NCBI RefSeq assembly: GCF_051622035.1
Contig: NC_135358.1
Location: 18,262,501 to 18,326,500, forward strand
Direction: 5' to 3'
Length of the DNA: 64,000 nt
Origin: Arctopsyche grandis
Taxonomy: Eukaryota > Arthropoda > Insecta > Trichoptera > Hydropsychidae
Part shown: in pieces, positions 11,258 to 24,143 of the stretch
Numbering within the stretch: position 1 is the first letter of the stretch
How the letters are laid out: each line of letters starts with the position of its first letter
Notes under the pieces: generated by a model
Told to the model about the DNA's origin: nothing
The model's input: only the letters and a program-made list of their open reading frames with translations
Database searches by the model: none
Program-made: the position numbers and the translations under genes

Positions 11258-12300
11258 ATTTTGCAATTTTTCTGATTCTCAAGTTATTCAGCGTCTTGAA
11301 GTCCACCAATTTCTATCATAAAAATGCTACAAAAATTTCTCCATAGACATCACTGTGGATGATGTATGTATGTTTGAATTCGCATTGCATAAAATCCTTA
11401 TATTAATTATATTATTATATTGTATCTGCATTAGCGATTTGTAAAGACGAGTGTACATGTTCGATTGAAACAAATAATAAAATAAATATAAAATTTCATC
11501 AATACAATATAAATATATAAAAATATACTTAAAAAAAATGAATTGTTTTGCCATAGAAATTAACAAATGATTCAAAATGCTTAGAGGAAATGCCAAAAAA
11601 AAAAATTCCATAAACTTTTCTATAAATTTTCCTTCGAGGATCATTAAGTCCGAGTATAAAAATGTACCAAATTATGTTTCATCCAAATAAACGAGCAGTC
11701 GATGGCGCTATTATAGATTTTTTCCATCGCCCGTCCGCATAAATGTAACCATCTGATCGGCTTGGCGAAACCATTAAAAAGTTATAAAACAGCCATTAGA
11801 ATTTCGCAATACATTATCGGGCGGCCATTATTTTCGCGGAATTCTCTCCAAAGGCACACAATTGAATATGCAACCGAGGATTTATCGCTACGTATGTTGG
11901 CAATGAAACTCGTATTAATAGGCTTTTATTGGACACGCTAGAACGAGTTGAGAGACCGTTGTCCCATCACGACCAAATGTTAATGCGCTCCACACTACAC
12001 CACCGTACGAACACCCCCGAACCATTCATCCCCTAAAATGCTACATCCAGAAGACATTGTTTTACTGCGGACGCGAAATGTCAGGATTTATGTGTATGTG
12101 TGTGTACGCGCGCGATCACAAGTCGTTATACCATCCAACTTCAACAATAATGGCAGAATAAACAGAGTGCTCGCTCGTAAAGTAAAAACGTATAATAATA
12201 AAGATAAATGCGCTCGCTTTGTATGTGGAACGTTGCATCTTCGTGCGTAGGGGTAGTAAGTAAAGTCGCATCCTCACCGAATGTTCCGAAGTTCGACATA
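11258..12300. other. Non-coding; conserved-element candidate at 11690-12050
   Basis: 11690-12050 has balanced composition and looks single-copy. It contains several homeodomain-type words (TTTTATTG, CCATTAAA, GCATAAA). Such blocks in insect intergenic DNA are often enhancers. There is no gene. The regulatory reading is inference. Confidence 0.3.
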
Positions 12301-12527
12301 TGTATGAGCCGTTGTATTTGAAGTGGCAGAAGTCCAATTTTCAGTTCCAAAAACACTATTTCTGTTTGACTTAATTCACAAATTGCTATAACTTCTTTCA
12401 ATTCAACATGTCCAGAATTTCGGAAAAGCAGATTAAACGATAACAGCCCACCAGTATTTTTGAATATTTTAAAACGCAAAAAATGATATTTAATATTTTG
12501 CGAAATATTTCTCGAAATGAAGAAAAG
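12300..12527 (-). repeat. Dispersed repeat D, copy 1
   Basis: The minus strand shares TTTCGAGAAATATTTCGCAAAA, AAAATACTGGT and GAATTAAGTCAAAC.GAAA.AGTGTTTTTG with 16565-16760 (+). Shorter matches occur at 41868-41935 and 57040-57115. Its class is unknown. Confidence 0.55.
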
Positions 12528-14139
12528 TAGTCTTTCAATCCCGATGTTTAAACTAGTCTGAATACCGGGATTACAGTGCTGGTACAGTCATAGTCCATTT
12601 GTTTGCTCTGTCCTGTTTCGACGCCGGATCGCCGTTTCCACGAAATTGTATGAACGGCCTGAATTGGTTCGCAGATTTTGTGCTCAACTGCAATGATATT
12701 TGAAACATATGTACATATATTAAAAATTTTCTTTTTATGAGACCTGTACTATTGTGCTATGTGCTATTCAGGATTGATAATGATTCAGATGAAGTTTTGT
12801 GGTAATGTGAAAATTCTAACTCGAGATATTGACTGATTTGAACTCGGAATCGATCACTAATCACGTTTTCATGATCTAGAAAAAATGTGTAAACTAAGTA
12901 TAGTTTACTGAAATTATCGATAGTAAGTAAATTTTTTTTAAATTTTTAAATTGACCGGAAATGGTACCTCCCCTTATAGGTGTCTTCTTTTTTTAAGTTT
13001 TTGAATTCAATTATCTCCCAAACGGCTACTTGAATCGGATTGAAATTTTTTTTTTCCTAAACCGGAAGTAGTACTTTTCTTTTAAAACAATATTTCATTA
13101 TTTCATTTGGACCTTTTAAATTATTTTAATCTTTTGATATTTACTGTGTATAATACTGATAGTTATTTTAAGTAATAAAAAAAAAATTGAACAAAATCCG
13201 ACAACCGTAAGTAGAACTCTTCAATCAAGCGCTCAATTTGTATCGAATTAGATATTAGTATTTCATAATGCTGCCGGTATGTGTGAATGTGTCTGTACGA
13301 TTAAATACTGAATTTTGTTTTCTGACCTTCTTATATTCCTCAAATACATAGATAAAGTCATGGGTTGATCACATCTGATTTTTTTTACATAGAGTCAATG
13401 TAATTGCATTTTTATATTAGTGTTTTAGATTGTTTCGTTGCATTATTTCTAGACGATACAAACTATTTGTAAAACACGAATCAATCAATCAAAGAGATGT
13501 TTTTTACTTTATTTAATTACATTATAGGATATGTTTTGAGATATATTTTTTATTTTTATTTTATTTTATTGTTTTTTCTCCTTATGTACATTTTATATAC
13601 TATTTTTCTTTTGTTCAATGTGAAACTATGAATGGGATTTTATTTATTCTTTTATTTGATTTTTTCACCTTTGTTCATTTTTTATGTATTATTTTTCTTT
13701 TGTTTTATTTTATCTTTATCATGTTTTTCTGCTTTTGCTTTTTGGTTTTTTATTTTATGTATTTTACTTAATTTTATTTTTTGTTTTTCTTTTTCAAATG
13801 TAGGCCATTGCGGCGCATTAGGTTCTTCCTGTAATGCCACAATGGTCTAAAACTATAAATAAATGTTTTATTAAATCTTAAAGAAATCTAGATATGGATG
13901 CGAACCGAAAATTTGAACTCTCAAAACAAAAACGCTTTTGTATTGTTTTGAAAATTTGTAGCCAAACTCTCAAAACAAAAACGCCAATATGGGAGTATTT
14001 TTTGCGTGAAACGATTTTGAAATATGAAAATATTTAATTGAACTTTTTTTTTCTTATACATTTGATTGATCCCGGGATTGAAAATTCCCATCACCGCAAT
14101 CCAGGTGCTGAAGTAACCTTCCGAAATTGGAAGCACTAC
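12528..14139 (+). mobile_element. Repeat E, plus copy, interrupted by a LINE tail
   Basis: This is homologous in inverted orientation to 22861-24143. Anchors include CTAGTCTGAATACCGGGATTAC, CCGTTTCCACGAAAT, ACGGCCTGAA, GATAAAGTCATGGGTTG and GATCCCGGGATTGAAAATTCC. Both termini carry AATCCCG words and match each other inverted (AGTCTTTCAATCCCG left, AGTGCTTCCAATT right). A LINE 3' segment occupies 13510-13870. It has no intact frame and is a probable non-autonomous DNA transposon. Confidence 0.65.
13510..13870 (+). mobile_element. LINE 3' tail with conserved hairpin, copy 1
   Basis: This T-rich sequence is shared with 20730-20990 (TTTTTATGTATTATTTTTCTT, ATCATGTTTTTCTGC, TTCAAATGTA). It ends in a hairpin, CCATTGCGGC at 13805-13814 against GCCACAATGG at 13836-13845, then AAACTATAAATAAAT. 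The terminal hairpin plus A-rich tail fits a non-LTR retrotransposon 3' UTR. No RT frame remains. Confidence 0.6.
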
Positions 14140-16360
14140 GGCTACACACTACATTATAGAATATGTTTAGTATGTAAAAGTTTGGCCACAGTCATCGCTT
14201 TGGGGCAGCCTGTTATGACACCGATCTGCTCTTAAGTATGGCAATCGTTTTTTAGCAGGTTTAAAAATATGAGATCGATTGCTAGCGAGTAATTTTTTAT
14301 TAGTTAACGAGCTAGGCAGTTCGATCACAAGTAATTATTTATGTACTACTAGTTAGGCATAATTAACTAGTAACTAAATAACTAATTACTTGCTAGCAGG
14401 GCTGTGAGCATTTCAAATTTCAAGTAGAGTCAGAGTCGTAATAAATCAACCGACTCCGACTCCTTTTTAGAAGGTTTACTATTATTATTTTTAATTATTA
14501 GTATTACGGTATGCGTCAACTGAAGTCTCTAATTTAATTAAAGTAAATGGACTAATGAATTGAAATTTAATAATTTATTTATGAAAATCATGAATTTAAA
14601 TTACATTTTAAATGAACACATTTTTTGGTGTGTCCTGGCCAAAAACGATGTTTCCTCCGTCACATATTTTTTATTCTCATTTTATTTAATTAATTGATTT
14701 GTTTGTGTATGAAATTCATACACATTACTGTGAATTTTTTTGCTTTTTATTTATAGCTATTTAATTAGCAATAATTCAATAAATTTGATTAAATGTCCAT
14801 TTTTAGTGCAAAAAAGTGGAAAATCGTTATTATTTTTAATACTAATAATTTTATAAGTTGGCAAAAAAATTCTATCTTAATAAAATCTTTCAAGTTGGAG
14901 TCGGATTCGAATCGAGGTCTGATCTTTTTAACCTGCTTTAAGAACAAAAGGATAATTTTTAGCGAGGGAAACTAAGCTTAAATTCCGAAATACATAGCAT
15001 AAATTTCTTATGTTCTCAAAGCGATCAACGACTCGATATGGTTAACAAACTATAAAATTTCGCTTATGGAGATTCAATAAACCAAATTATTATTTTTAAA
15101 TTAACAATGAATGGCATTATTAAAGTCGATTCTATTAAGAATCGACAAGTATCGATCAACAGAGTATGACTGAAATAACGGAATATGTTTGATATCTGGA
15201 ATATGAAAAACATTTATTACATTGATACTATGATACTTTGATTAGATGCATAACATTATAGTTATTCGTCTGAATGACACGATTGCTAACGATTGTTTTA
15301 AAGCCAATTTTTAAATGTCGGGTAGAAATTCAGTACTGAAAATTAAGTACACACATATGCACTTACAGCGTATTAAATGTCCGATGCATTTCAACCTATC
15401 CATCACATTTTAAAAGCGATTTCACGTTTAAATAATAATCCCTTTCAATTTACTACGTACAGTGAAATTAAAATGATGGCTATCAACCGATTCAATTTCG
15501 TGGAATTTTGGTATTCCACGAGATTGCTAGAAATTTTCCGCAAAATTATGAATACTAGAAAAAAAATAATAGCGGCATAGAACTTTTACTTAGTAAAAAA
15601 TACACATTATCAAAATGTAACCCTTTCTTTAATCACAAAGAGAATAGTTACCATTTACTTTGTAATGGACAGTGAAGACTTTCAGATCGATAAGGTTCAA
15701 CTGCTATATGTATGTTGGAAAAATTCATTTTCGGAAAATAGGATCGAATAATTTTCCTCTATTAGCCCACCATATGGCAAAGCACGCCCTTCCGACATTA
15801 GAACCCTCAAATGGTGGGTCGGGGTCTTTTGGACCCACACCACGTGCCGGTAACGAAATTATAAATACGCTGACCTTTATTATCGTCGACGTGGGTCGTA
15901 CAAAATTAATTTAAAATACACGTATTTTTTATTGTTTAATTAATTCAATTGTCGCGAAATGGCCGCAGTTAAAACGGACGATAAACTCTCGGTTCGGGTC
16001 TAATTTTCGCAATCAAATTCGCGTTTAATGAAAGCAATTGTGTGTACCGTATCATTCTAACTCGTATTTTTGTTAGTCTATTGACTGTCGTCTGCGGTAT
16101 TAAAATTATTGATTAAGTTGAAAATTAATTTAAACGCAAACCGAGCCCACAATTGAGCGTTTCGCTATTTGCTGGAAGAAATCTGCATCCATTTTCCTTT
16201 TCTATCGGTAAATTTATTTTTTGTTCAATTTTCATCACATTAAATTCCACTACCTTTATTTCTAAATCAACTTGGATAGCATAATATTTATTTTGTTTTA
16301 TCCTTTCGCCTTTGTATACACTTCATTATTTTCAAATTATCCACTTTTATCGTGCGTACG
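14140..16360. other. Mostly AT-rich non-coding stretch
   Basis: 14190-14235 matches the 3' region of SINE family B (CTTTGGGGCAGCCTGTTATG). 15880-16200 is less AT-rich and is a weak regulatory-element candidate. No gene is recognised. The short open frames at 14793, 15377 and 15672 (+) show no family features. Confidence 0.4.
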
Positions 16361-16361
16361 T

Positions 16362-16440
16362 ACATTCATACATACGTACATACATACATACATACATACA
16401 TATATACATACATATGTAAATATGTATATATATACATACA
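16362..16440. repeat. (ACAT)n-type microsatellite
   Basis: This is a tetranucleotide run of CATA/CGTACATA units. The Tyr/Ile/His-rich open frames crossing it are artefacts of the repeat. Confidence 0.85.
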
Positions 16441-16564
16441 TATATTATATATTTTTTCAATTCCTTTCGTTTCTTCAACGAATCTTCACATTTTTACCAA
16501 AAATTTACTGCAATATGTCAGTTCTTCATACATATGTACATATATGCCGCTATATTTGAACGTG

Positions 16565-16760
16565 GCGTAAGTCCATTAATTTCGAGATATTTAATGTTTT
16601 GTGTTTTAATATATTTAAAAATACTGTTAGAATGTAATATTTTTTTATGCTTTTCCGAGATTCTTCACATCAAATTAAAAGTATTGATAACACTTTGTGG
16701 ATTAAGTCAAACCGAAAAAGTGTTTTTGTAACCGAAAATGTACATTGATAATGAAACTTA
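16565..16760 (+). repeat. Dispersed repeat D, copy 2
   Basis: It shares TTTCGAGATATTTAATGTTTTG, TTTAAAAATACTG and GATTAAGTCAAACCGAAAAAG with the inverted copy at 12300-12527. Confidence 0.55.
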
Positions 16761-18398
16761 AAAAAATTAAACAATCGCAATATAAAATGGCAACAAATTA
16801 AATTGCCAGTATTTAAATTAAATGTCGGTATGAATTACAAATGGCCAGTATAAAAATAATAAAATCCCAGAAGCTATTAGAATTCTTAAAAATCGATCTT
16901 TCACAATTTTTAATATAAACACCATAAGAACAAGTAAGTTTTTAATACAAGTGCGTAATAAACGAAATTCATCTATAGGATTTTTAAATTTTTCCAAAAG
17001 ATGTTTCTCTTAAGAAGTCCAATGATCCAACGATTAAACCATTTGGGGAAAATTTTACGGTTTGCTTTGATATACTTTCTTGAAAAAAGTATATCAAATA
17101 AAAAATGAAGGCCATTATATGTATAATAAAATGATACGAGAGCAGAGTAAACATCAATAAACTCATAAAATCGACTCCAGTCACAACTAGACCAAAAACA
17201 ATTCAAATATTTGAAATCAATGTCATTTAACAACCAACCATTGTAAATAGGTTTTTGAGCTCTTTTTCCTATTACGCTGTACATTATAATAATATAATAC
17301 TATGATTACTAACAAAATTAAATTAAAATTGTAAAATAGAAAATGATCAGTAGATCAGTAGCTATTAAAATAAATATAAGATGTATTGTGAACATAATTT
17401 ATTAATAATAAAAAGCATTTAAAAATCAAAGAAAACCAAACATTGAAAAATACATAAATAATGTACATACAATAAATAAAATACATGATAGAATTACTGA
17501 TTTTTTTAGAAGCATGTGAAACTATCCAATGAATAGTCTTGCCCTAGTTTCAACATAAGATTTTTTCGTATTGGCCGATAAGTTTTGTTTGGGTTTGGGG
17601 TATCTAATGTCGTCTATTCAATTCAGCACGTATACTCGAACTCAAATAAATTTTCCTTAAATGCGAAAACATGCAAACATAACCTTTCATTTTTTCCCAG
17701 ATACCTTGTCGGACCCTTTTCATACTGACCGCTCGTAAAGTTTTCTTCTAATATATCCTGTCAGTTTTTAGAGGTTTTTATTTTATGAGCCTCGGAATAC
17801 ATTTTCTGTCCGTATTACTAAGATATTTATGGCTCGTGTTTAAGCGAGGTCATTACATGTATGTATTATTTCTTCAAACGAAATAAAGCGCGGCACGTGC
17901 AATGCATGTATTCTAATTGTTCCGTCACAAAACGCGCATAAGACCACAATGTACGTACAAAAATATATACATAAATGATAAAAGATGATCATTCGTATGT
18001 TAATGACAAGCACAGAATAAGAACTTCATCGGTAACTGACAAAATGAATAAATTATGTTAGTTTGTTGTCAGCCATAGTCGGCATTCAAACGGCTGATTG
18101 AGCTTATTGTGTGTGCGTTATGCTAACTTGGTGCCAAAGTTTGTGCACAACTTGCACACTTGCAAATGCAACAATTCAACCGTAAAATTGCATCAAAATA
18201 TATGATATAGCGAAGTCGTGTTCAATAAACGAGACCCCAACTATATGATGAAGTTTTCCCATGATATTGTCTTAATAAAGTTGCCTTCGTAACATAATAT
18301 ATTAATCCATAAGCTGTATTTACAATTATGCGAGTATGTATTTAAAGTTATTTTAACATATGAAAAATTTTAATCGTTTAAAACAAATATTGATAAAT

Positions 18399-18399
<1 letters not shown>
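16761..18399. other. AT-rich non-coding stretch
   Basis: No gene is recognised. 17300-17500 resembles 3840-3960 and 20612-20715 in part (ACCAAACATTGAAAA). 17570-18240 has somewhat more balanced composition but no identifiable feature. Confidence 0.4.

Positions 18400-18480
<81 letters not shown>
18400..18480. repeat. (TA)n microsatellite
   Basis: This is an almost uninterrupted dinucleotide tract of about 39 units. Confidence 0.9.
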
Positions 18481-18844
18481 GTATATATTATTTGCTTTCA
18501 AATTATGTATTTCATTTATGTTAAAAATATATCACTTTTCTATGTATGTACATATGTATATATATTAACACGAACGTAATTTCAATTCCGTTCCAAAAAA
18601 CAGACAGCTAATTAACTAACAAAAAAAATTGGTTAATAATATACGTAATTATCTCAATGCCTGGAAAATTTATATATTATATTATATCTATGTGTAATAC
18701 ATATGTATAATAAATGTAAAAATAAACGGAAAATTACTTATTTTACAATATATAAACGCTAGATAATACAATATATAAACGCTAAATTGCCAAGATTCAT
18801 TACGTGACCAAACCCACAATTTTTAAATTTCAAATTAAATACAT

Positions 18845-19197
18845 ATGTATGTACATCTTTTTACAAAAGGTGCCATGGCAAATTGCAACACCTATGATCA
18901 AACTTTGTACATACATAGTCACTTACATAAATAGTTCCAGATACATTACAATAACGATATAATATGTGGCCAAACACATTCTAAAAATGTAGGTTAGCAT
19001 ATTTAGAAAATTCTATATCCGAATTTGTTCGAAATTGAGAGGGAGAGGAAGTCGATCTTTATTGGATTCTAACAGGAGACGGCCGATCTGAGGTCATCCA
19101 GATCCGAACCATCCAGATCTTGCCAGCAGCGTACAGGTCGGTATTTGAACCCCAAAGCCTCTCTACTAGTTAACAATTGCATAACCAGTTAGTTACG
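18845..19197 (-). mobile_element. tRNA-derived SINE, family B, copy
   Basis: The minus strand reads a tRNA-like head (TAACTGGTTATGCAATTG), a B-box-like GGGGTTCAAATACC, then CTGGCAAGATCTGGATGG and CGGCCGTCTCCTGTTAG. The same order occurs in the split copy at 9485-9673. The 3' limit is uncertain; a TTGCAACACCTATG-type end near 18885 is shared with 9450. It abuts the RT pseudogene that begins at 19198. Confidence 0.6.
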
Positions 19198-20098
19198 CTA
19201 TGTTGTTTTTCTCATTTTCCTCGTTTGCTCAATGCTGAAAGACGTGGTAATTGATGTTCTAGGGAATTTGATGAATTTGTTGTTCAACACTTCCTGGTTT
19301 TGTGCCAAGTTAAAAGCAACGTTAAAAGGCAATCCCGTCAGTTTTAGTCTGACCATATCTTGGGAGATCGTCCTTTCGCTCACCTTCCCTCCAGCGTTCC
19401 GGTGACTACCAATCTCGCCAAACTCTCCACATTCTTCCTGGCAATATGGCCAAAGTAGGAAAGAATCCTTTTTTTTTCTACATTTGGAGAGTGTTTCTGA
19501 AACTGCCAGCACTTTAAAGGTGGAGATGTTTGAGCGTTTTGCGGTCCATGGGATGTACCGCATCCACCTCCAACACCACGTTTCGAATCTGCATATGTAT
19601 GTATGTACTTTCAGGGTCCATGTCTCGACTACATACAATGCAATGGAGAACACCAGAGATCACACCAGACGGATTTTCGTTATTCTCATAATTTAGCGGT
19701 TCCTCTCTATTTTATTTTGTAGATGAAAATATTAACTCCCTAATAATCTTTTAATGCGTTGGACTATATGAGAGTCTCAAATCTGTCAACGGATAGGATT
19801 TTTCTTTTATGTTTATTTATATCTGTATTTATCCCTAGAGGTCTATACTCAGTATCTCTATTCCACGATTAATTCAATCATTTCATCCTCATGCTGACCA
19901 TTACCGTCGTATCGTCCGCGAATCTTATGTTAGAAATCATTCTTCCGCATATTGTTATTCCACCTTCCCATCCGTCGAGTATTCTTTTCATTATGTATTC
20001 CTTATATCAGGAGAGCATGCATCCCTGTCGAACGCCTTTTTGGACTTGAAATTTTTCCGAAAGAAACTCATCTATTCTTACTATTGCCGTATTATGTA
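19198..20098 (-). pseudogene. Decayed LINE reverse transcriptase (RTE-like)
   Basis: Read on the minus strand from 20098, broken frames give GVRQGC, then an RFADD-containing catalytic motif (NIRFADDTTVM), an ETWTL motif and a C-terminal region with a PYCQEE-type frameshifted segment. Only the last 151 codons (19198-19653) are open. This order is the second half of an endonuclease-reverse transcriptase LINE protein. Several stops separate the motifs, so it is inactive. Its upstream part is lost where SINE family A begins at 20105-20160. It is related to the fragment at 45790-46237 and distinct from the RTE copy at 26193. Confidence 0.7.
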
Positions 20099-20149
20099 TA
20101 TGTATGTACATACTTTATTTATTTTATTTATTTTTATTTTTACATACAT

Positions 20150-20615
20150 ATTTTTACATACATATATACAAATATACCAGGAAGGCTTAACAGGTAAACC
20201 ACATAATTATTACATAGATATATGTAAATCTAAATATCTGACATCTATGGTCAGTATACATATGTATATTACAAACATCGTATTAATACGATAAATAACG
20301 ATGATTAACTTTCATGTAACAATACGAATTTTGTATTCGATAAACAACCACAGAGACATCTATGGTGAGCAATATGGCGAAACCTAAAATATAACAATAA
20401 CTAAAGGTTCGCAACAGAAAATTGGGAAGGAAACGCCAATTTTACAGGAATCGTTTCAATGAAAATCAGAAAAATTGGCAAATTCTGATAAGAAACGATC
20501 GACCTAGACAAATCAAGGTCTGGCCAACAACGAGACTTAACGGGGAATCGAACTCGTAACATCAAGTACGAAATAATTCAACATTCACCACTAGACCACG
20601 CTTCTGGTTAAGCAT
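20150..20615 (-). mobile_element. SINE family A, minus copy (young-looking)
   Basis: The minus strand has tRNA-like boxes: an A box in CGTGGTCTAGTGGTG and a B box in GAGTTCGATTCCCC. These are followed by the family core and a 3' CCTGGTAT end. It is almost identical to the copy at 49258-49758 over ~430 bp, which suggests both inserted recently. Here the 3' hairpin has lost one arm (GCGCCTTCCTGG is absent). Confidence 0.8.
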
Positions 20616-20729
20616 TGAAAAATGAAAGAAAACCAAACATTGAAAATATTTATATATTTATATACATATGTATATTTCGCTAAATATGTACATACAATAG
20701 ATATAAGTTAATAAATATATGACGTAAAA

Positions 20730-20990
20730 TTCATTGTGAAACTAAGAATAGGATTTGAGGATTTTATTTATTTGATTTTTACACCTTCGTTATTTTTTTT
20801 TCTTATGTATTATTTTTCTTCTGTTTTTTTTTATTTTTCATTTTATCATGTTTTTCTGCCTTCGCATTTTTGCTTTTTATTTTATATATTTTATTTTTTG
20901 ATTTTCTTTATCAAATGTAAGCCATTGTGGCGCATTAGGTTCTTCCTGTAATGCCACAATGGTCCAAAACTAACTATAAATAAATACAAA
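20730..20990 (+). mobile_element. LINE 3' tail with conserved hairpin, copy 2
   Basis: It is homologous to 13630-13870. It ends in CCATTGTGGC (20922-20931) pairing perfectly with GCCACAATGG (20953-20962), then an A-rich ACTATAAATAAATAC tail. The stem of this copy is perfect, whereas the copy at 13805 has one T-to-C change that still allows a G-U pair. Confidence 0.65.
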
Positions 20991-22860
20991 TAAATATGTA
21001 CATGGTTTTAGCATTGCTAAAAGCAAATGTTGCTGTTGACGTTTTTATAAAATATAAAAAAATACATCATAATCTTAAATTCAAAAAATAAAAAAATGAA
21101 ATGAAACACATTTTCCTTGCAATAAATTAGAGTTTTGATGATTAGAATTATTAAACAAGTCTTCTAAAACAGGCTTATCGTGTACAAAAAGTTGAAACCC
21201 TCCAATAAATTTAATTATCTAATAAGCAAACGCTGCCAGTATTTCTTGAGCAATTTTTGGAAGAAATTTTACTTTTTTTTCACTTTTTCTTTCTTTCGAG
21301 AAAACCCTCTCTTTTCACCTTGGAAATTCGTACCATTAGCCGTAAATCGTCGTGTACAAAGACCTTAAATTTTTGACGGGCACTTATAGTTCTGCATAAA
21401 TAACACGTACCTTCGCACACATACACATACCTCTTCGTGAAAATACAGAGGGTATTTTTGAAATATCTTCTTCCTTCGGTCATGGACGCGAGCTAGAGCC
21501 GTAATATTTCGGCGCTAACAAAAGAATTATGACCGTCGAAGCTTTGTGTTACCTTTGTTCGCTTGTAGCGCTCGTTTCTTTTCCGGTCATAAATCGCCCG
21601 GCGCCCGATCACTTTCAGGTTTCGGTTCCAAAGTTTTCCATTTTATCCGCCATTTTTTCATTATTTTTTTTCACCTATTTTTTGAGTGATTAACTTCTCG
21701 GTCCGACGACGGCAGGCCGTAGCGGATTTATGCACCGGCCGATTTCCACGACTGCAGAGTGAAAACGTAAAAGGAAACCGGACCGGGGAAAAAAGTAGGG
21801 GAGTAGGGACAACGGGGGTGTGGGGGGAGGTAAGCTTTTGTTTTAATGTCGGCCTTGTTTGTATTCACAATCGCCGCGGGAATAATGAAGTTGAAAACGT
21901 AAACAAAATTTGAATTTTGGAGTGCAATCGAGTCGAAAAACATAACAAGATCAGTATGAATTATTAAATTTTTTCCTCAAACCGGGCTCTCACTCTGCAC
22001 CCCACTAACAGCCCACCGGTACCCCATCCCACACCCCAGAATTCAGGTCGAATACATTTGAATAAATCATTGCAAATTTAGGGTAAAGGTCGCTTTTTTA
22101 TTATCTCGGACGAGTGCAAATTAATTCGACAACCAAATGGTTAGATAGAGATAATACCGACTCAAAATTAAGTCAAAACAATCAAAGAAAAATTGTATTC
22201 AAATTCATATCGTTATTATTATTCATTAAAACAATCTGAACAATATTATTAAATAATAATAACATACCAACAAATTTATTAAATTTAAAAGAATAGATCA
22301 TGAAGTATTTATTATACATATGCATGTATTATATATAAACCTTCAGCTCTAGAGCGTGTATGTTATTTCTTTCATATTGTCATTTCACGCCATTTTATAA
22401 TTAATGCCATGGTGCAGTTGCTGCCTCGGCCAGAAATCCGGTTCGAAATTTTAAGTGCACTCGAATGATGTCGAAACTGCATCAGGATTATTCAATTTTT
22501 CAATCAATGAACAACCAGGTGGCACATTACCTGTCGCCTACGCCCCTGCAATCAGCGTAGCCATTGTAACTATGGGAAGGGGAACGGGGTGCCATTAAAA
22601 AACGAACCCAGAGATCCAATTCAATTATCAGTAGCGAAATCTTCATCACCAGACATTTGTTTCGGGAAAATTGTCAGTGCACTCTGTGTATGCTCTGATT
22701 AATTCATTGCGAAATCGACATTTTATTATGTAGTGCTTTATTTTATTCACAATTTTAAGTATCTTGTATCGAATCCTTAAAAAACATTCTAAATGACATT
22801 GGAATACACATACATATTATATAATATTACATTTTTACTTTATCTATGTATGTACGCAGT
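20991..22860. other. Non-coding, with GC-richer blocks 21480-21960 and 22360-22680
   Basis: Two islands of balanced composition stand out from the AT-rich background and look single-copy. The second contains CAGGTG..CACATTACCTG, a facing pair of CAGGT motifs near 22518-22534. The frame at 21686-21913 (+) is Gly/Arg-rich without family resemblance. Enhancer or untranslated exon are both possible; neither is shown. Confidence 0.3.
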
Positions 22861-24143
22861 AGTGCTTCCAATCCCGGAAGGTTACTTCAGCACCGAGATT
22901 GCGGTGCTGGGAATTTCCGATCCCGGGATCAATCAAATGTATAAGAAAAAAAAAAGTTCAATTAAATATTTTCATATTTCAAAATCGTTCACTTGCATTT
23001 TGCAAACTCTCCCGAGCTTCACGCAATAAATACTCCCATATTGGAGTTCTTATTTTTGAGAGTTTGGCTACATTCTTTAAATTTTCGGTTCGAATCCATA
23101 GATTTCTAAGATTAAATAAAACACAATAAATAAATAAAAAAACATAACTTTGAATACGTCGTGATAGATTGTACCGTCTAGTAATTATTCATCGAAACAA
23201 TGCACCTAAAATAAAAATTTCAATTACATACATACATTGACTTTATTAAAAAAATTCGGATGTGACCAACCCACGACTATATCTATGTATTTGAGTAATA
23301 TAAGAAGGATAAAAAACAAAATTCGATAATCAAACATATGTACATACACGTTCACACATACCGGCTATGAGCATTTTCGATACAAATTGAACACAAATGT
23401 AGGAAAACTTATACAAGACAAAAGTTCTACTTTTGATTTCTGAGAAAAACGTAAAAAACCTTGTATCTCTAGAGTAAAAATACTACTTTCGGTTTAGGAA
23501 AAAATATTTAAAAAATATTGGGGTATAATATTAATAATTTCTATTACAAGCAAAAAAATTTCAGTCTGATTTGATTAGCGGTTTGGCAGATTATTGAATT
23601 CAAAAACTTAAAATAAGAGGACACCTACAAGGGGAGGTACCATTTCCAATCAACTTGAAAATTTGAAAAAATTTATGTCGTATCAATAAGAAGTTTAGTA
23701 ACCGATACTAGGTTTCAGTTCGATTGGACGACCGGTATTTAAAAAATCCCCAAAATACACTGACACACAATACACAGTTTTCTAGATCATGATAAGTGAT
23801 TGATTCCGAGTTCGAATCAGACAAAATATGCATCAAATATCATTGCGGTTGAGCACAATATCTGCGACACAATACAGGCCGTTCATACCATTTCGTGGAA
23901 ACGGCAAGCCGGCGTCGAAACGGTTTAGAGCAAACAAATGGACTATGACTGTCATTGCTCATCCCACCATTGTTCATTATATAATGTTGTTTTATATTTT
24001 TTCCATATTATTTTTGTAAAAATAATATTTTTAAACAAATTTCTGCCAGCACCGTAATCCCGGTATTCAGACTAGTTTCAGCACCGGGATTCACGGTACC
24101 AGAAAACACCGGGATCCCGGGATCTCGGGATTGAAAGACTTAG
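22861..24143 (-). mobile_element. Repeat E, minus copy with candidate 8-bp target duplication
   Basis: This is an inverted homologue of 12528-14139 without the LINE insertion. The termini carry repeated AATCCCGG/CGGTGCTG words. TACGCAGT (22853-22860) and TACGTAGT (24144-24151) flank it and differ at one base, consistent with the 8-bp duplication of hAT elements. No transposase frame is visible. The hAT assignment is tentative. Confidence 0.6.
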
